Of a DNA stretch of 34,205 nt, positions 31,690 to 34,205 are shown piece by piece. The stretch is from the NCBI RefSeq assembly GCF_030382115.1, contig NZ_JAUDRJ010000003.1, forward strand, positions 5,831,985 through 5,866,189, read 5' to 3'. How positions within the stretch are numbered: position 1 is the first letter of the stretch; each line of letters opens with the position of its first letter. Source of the stretch: Nostoc sp. GT001 (GTDB taxonomy: Bacteria > Cyanobacteriota > Cyanobacteriia > Cyanobacteriales > Nostocaceae). Made by a program: the position numbers and the translations under genes. Below the pieces are notes generated by a model, which ran no database searches, was not told where the DNA came from, and worked only from the letters and a program-made list of their open reading frames with translations.

Positions 31690-31770
31690 AAAATCGTTCG
31701 ACTGAGCGTAGCTGTACCCTCCGGGGAAGCAAGCTACGCGTAGCGTTCCGCAGGAAAGTCTAAAATCCAA
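31690..31770. repeat. Inverted copy of the GCGTAGCTTGCTTCCC repeat word
   Basis: Reading leftward, 31713-31738 gives GCGTAGCTTGCTTCCCCGG then AGGGTAC, the counterpart of 31452-31478 on the plus strand. It is flanked by AAATCCAAAAT-like words (31684 and 31762). No gene is present between 31173 and 31924, a 752-nt stretch that also contains the amiC2 leader. Confidence 0.55.
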
Positions 31771-31924
31771 ACTTTGTTGACTTGCAAAGTATCAAATGAC
31801 AATAACAAAGAAGCTACTCTTATCCCGCCGCAAGAATACTTAAATTGTTTTACTACTAAATTGGATAAAAATGGTAAAGATGAGATGTACTTACTCAACA
31901 ATTTAGAAATTTAGACTAAATTAC

Positions 31925-33810
31925 TTATCTTCTCTTTAGATACTGAAGAATGCCACGAGCGATCGCTTCTGCCATTTGATTTTGGTAAGCTGAGTTTCTG
32001 AGTTTAGCGTTATCCTCTCGACCTAGTCAAATAACCTGTTTCTACCAGAATCGAAGGCATAGAACTTTTTCTGAGGACAAAAAATCTGGCTCGCCGCGTT
32101 CCCCTATCTCTGACATTTACACCTTGGAGAATACTGTTATGGACAGTGCGAGCCAAACCCAAACCACTATCGTAATAATACGTTTCTAAGCCACTGACAT
32201 CCGAACGACCTGGGCCGACTGCATTAGCATGAATACTAACAAACACATCAGCATTAGCTCGCTCTGCTAATTGCACTCGTCCTGGAAGGGTAACAAAATA
32301 GTCAGAATCCCTCGTCATAACTACCTGTACGCCATTTTGCTGCAATACCTGAGCTATTCTTTTGCTAATGGGCAAAATAACATCCTTTTCGCGTAGTCCA
32401 CCAAGACCTACAGCTCCAGGGTCTTTACCGCCATGTCCGGGGTCAATAAGGACTACCACTCGCCCATTGGTAACTCGGCGTTGTGGTTGTGTTAGGGGCT
32501 GGGGATTTGGATTGTTTGGGTCTGGGAATGGCTCCGCGGTTTGGCGGTGGTAGCCCAGGTAAAGCAAAGGGTGGTCTTCCGGGGAGGGAGACAATTCGCC
32601 GAGAACCTTGTATTGGTAGAGCCAAAAGCTGGTCGCCAATTTGCTGGGGTTGCCCAAGCTGCACTCCTCCTGCTGGTTGAACTAAAACAACCACTGTATT
32701 GGTGGATGTTTGAGGTTGCAGACGTACCCGAAGAATGGGGCTATTGGGAGCAAAAGTAGGCCCTATAACTCTGGGAGCTAACTTGGCATTATTAATTGTG
32801 ACGCGGAAAATACCTAAGGATCTATCCCAGGTTCCCGTAGCAGATAAAGGTTGGTTGCCTCTAATTAGCAATTGTTTGCCATTATCGGCAAGTTGTACAG
32901 ATTCAATTGTTGCTACCGAGTTATTGGCAGATGGTCTATTGGGTAAGGAAACGGCTTCTGACTGATTGTCCGAATTATTACTTCCAGGCAATGTGACAAC
33001 GCGACTAGGTAGAATTATCAAACCACCATCGTTACTATTACTTGCTCGCCAATCTGGGCTATTTTTATCTACCCGCAAAGTTAGGCGGACACCAGGAGGT
33101 TGGGTTTGCAATGAGGTGAATTCGACGCGGCTAATACCATGTTTGTTAACGGCTATATTATTACTCTGCTGCGTCAGACTTGGTGATAAAGATGCACCAG
33201 AGATATCGACGAAGATGGTAGCGCGATCGCGGCTGCGAATTACCTGAGTCGGAGTATTACCACCACTGGTACGAATGAATAACCCATCACCTGTTACCTG
33301 TAAGCTCTCAATTTGAGTCGCTCCTCGTGTAGTACTGACAACCCTTGAAATACTAGGTTTAGGTTCCGAGTTTGGGGTAACTACGCTGTAAGCATTTCTA
33401 GGAGAAGCAGCTACTTTTTCAACTTCTGGCGTAGGTAATTGCACTGTCCAGCGATCGCCAGTTGTACCAACAAATTTCACTCCTTTGGGGTCTAAACTGT
33501 AACCAGGAGTCAGTTCGACAACTATGCGTGTTGTATCTACATCAAACTGTCCAACACGGATTGAGCGAATTCCACCACCCACCTGTTGGGTTAACTGCGG
33601 ACGACCAAATGTAGTTCCCGGCAAATCAATTACCAGCCGAGTTGGGTTGAAAATTAGTTGTGCTTGGGGTTGAACTGCTCCGACAGTATTAATTTCCAGC
33701 CTGTTTTGATTGGCATCAAAGCGCCAAGATTCAAGTCTCGCGGCCATTGCTGGCGACGATAGCATGAAGATAGTTCCAATAGTGCTGGGTAGTAACCAGT
33801 GTAATTTCAC
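31925..33810 (-). pseudogene. amiC1: AmiC1-like amidase gene with two frameshifts
   Basis: From ATG 33810 the frame gives signal peptide MKLHWLLPSTIGTIFMLSSPAM, AMIN 1, AMIN 2 and the linker, but it stops at 32443, before the catalytic domain (455 residues). A second frame takes over near 32520-32535 (NNPNPQPLTQPQRRVTNGRV) and holds most of Amidase_3: VLIDPGHGGKDPGA, LREKDVILP, VSIHANAV and SILVETGYLT. It ends at 32010, where an extra base near 32024 (ACTAGGTCGAG) breaks TG-REDN. The original frame then returns as DNAKLRNSAYQNQM and AEAIARGILQYLKRR to a stop at 31925-31927. Restoring both gives about 627 residues, the length of its neighbour amiC2. The first ~133 residues differ from amiC2 at only about 15 positions by eye. 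If real, the gene makes only AMIN fragments. Confidence 0.82.
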
Positions 33811-34034
33811 AGTCCTTTCTCCTAATTCACATTCATGGGAGCCGTCAATATCTCAACTCATTGGTAAATCATCATCACACCATCACCACCTAAACTTGAC
33901 CTCTGAATCCCTTGTTTGATTTTTAAGCCGATATTTAGACACACTTAAATCATTTATCGGGTTTCAAATTAAGTTTAAATCCCCATGCGAAACCTTCCAC
34001 CTTTACAGGTGGAGAACTCTGACTCCCAATAAAG
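33811..34034 (-). promoter_or_regulatory. Leader of the amiC1-like gene, duplicated upstream of amiC2
   Basis: The ~90 nt upstream of this gene (CTCCTAATTCACATTCATGG, GGAGCCGTCAATATCTCAAC) match the ~90 nt upstream of amiC2 at 31173-31260, with GGAGCCGTCAA-ATCTCAAC shared. The duplication therefore included the 5' leader, and both genes may be controlled alike. A simple repeat and no gene are seen in the remainder. Confidence 0.55.
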
Positions 34035-34205
34035 CTAGAAAACTGATAATTGATAGCTGTTTACTGATAAGTGTTTGTTCTTTGTTGCCATCGATGCACT
34101 GAGTAAATAATTCCCATTACTGTCAAACGATCTAGCAAGATTTATGGGTGTTACTCCCCGATTATCTGGAAAATATTCAGATAAAGGCTCACAAGCCGAG
34201 GGAGA
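34035..34205 (-). CDS. Possible C-terminal fragment of an unidentified protein at the window edge
   Basis: An open minus-strand frame enters from the right edge and ends at a TAG at 34035-34037. It reads CEPLSEYFPDNRGVTPINLA, RSFDSNGNYLLSASMATKNK and a tail (HLSVNSYQLSVF) taken from the common CTGATAA-type simple repeat. I do not recognise it. With only 56 codons and no start in view it could be chance. Confidence 0.25.
   Translation of the reverse strand, partial: SPSACEPLSEYFPDNRGVTPINLARSFDSNGNYLLSASMATKNKHLSVNSYQLSVF

Noticed and set aside
29313..33919. Several plus-strand frames of 60-93 codons antisense to the amidase genes
   Set aside because: They are shadows of the minus-strand coding sequence and have no independent support.
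1..34205. tRNA or rRNA genes
   Set aside because: No T-arm GTTCRA context with acceptor-stem pairing was found on either strand, and no rRNA signature was seen.

Overview
The window looks like chromosomal DNA of a filamentous, probably heterocyst-forming cyanobacterium (Nostocales). The evidence is frequent HIP1 octamers (GCGATCGC), AT-rich intergenic DNA with small palindromic repeats, a hetZ-patU pair, tandem AmiC-type septal amidases, a solanesyl diphosphate synthase for plastoquinone, and a KaiB-like protein next to a type IV pilus ATPase. No genus can be named from sequence reading alone.

Left end (1-4500): a nested group II intron, or twintron. The outer intron enters from beyond the left edge and ends near 4280. 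It lies in the 3' part of a zinc-type alcohol dehydrogenase gene, whose last ~73 codons follow. The reverse transcriptase ORF of the outer intron is itself split at codon 190, between the Cys and Phe of its LDIEKC/FDRI block, by a second, complete group II intron of about 2.4 kb. That inner intron encodes its own 612-aa RT-maturase-HNH protein. Removing the inner intron restores a 534-aa outer protein with RT, maturase and HNH parts.

4500-10700: small metabolic genes and clear decay. A glutathione S-transferase is intact. A 137-bp MITE-like element with 17-bp terminal inverted repeats sits just beyond an arylsulfotransferase-like gene with two C-terminal frameshifts. An aldo/keto reductase carries one in-frame TAA. 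A Crp/Fnr-like regulator is present as a dead copy followed by an intact copy, each followed by a similar palindromic motif.

10700-17000: a receiver-only response regulator with altered acidic-pocket residues, a secreted SH3/peptidoglycan-binding protein, UDP-GlcNAc 2-epimerase, a small membrane protein with a duplicated terminator region, a PilT-type ATPase, and a two-domain protein ending in a KaiB-like thioredoxin fold.

17000-25600: an IS630-type transposase remnant, a conserved protein of unknown function, a tandem-duplicated 'RPGMYLG' domain protein with a third decayed copy behind it, a membrane transglutaminase-like protein lacking the catalytic Cys and His, then hetZ and patU (overlapping by 8 nt) and a divergent conserved hypothetical gene.

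25600-34205: sds, a 50-aa membrane peptide gene, murI, amiC2, and an amiC1-like paralogue broken by two frameshifts. These cell-wall genes lie on the minus strand and probably serve peptidoglycan synthesis and septal remodelling, which in heterocystous filaments supports cell-cell communication. The window holds at least four broken genes plus the intron-split dehydrogenase. That suggests ongoing gene erosion, although single-base assembly errors could explain some of it.
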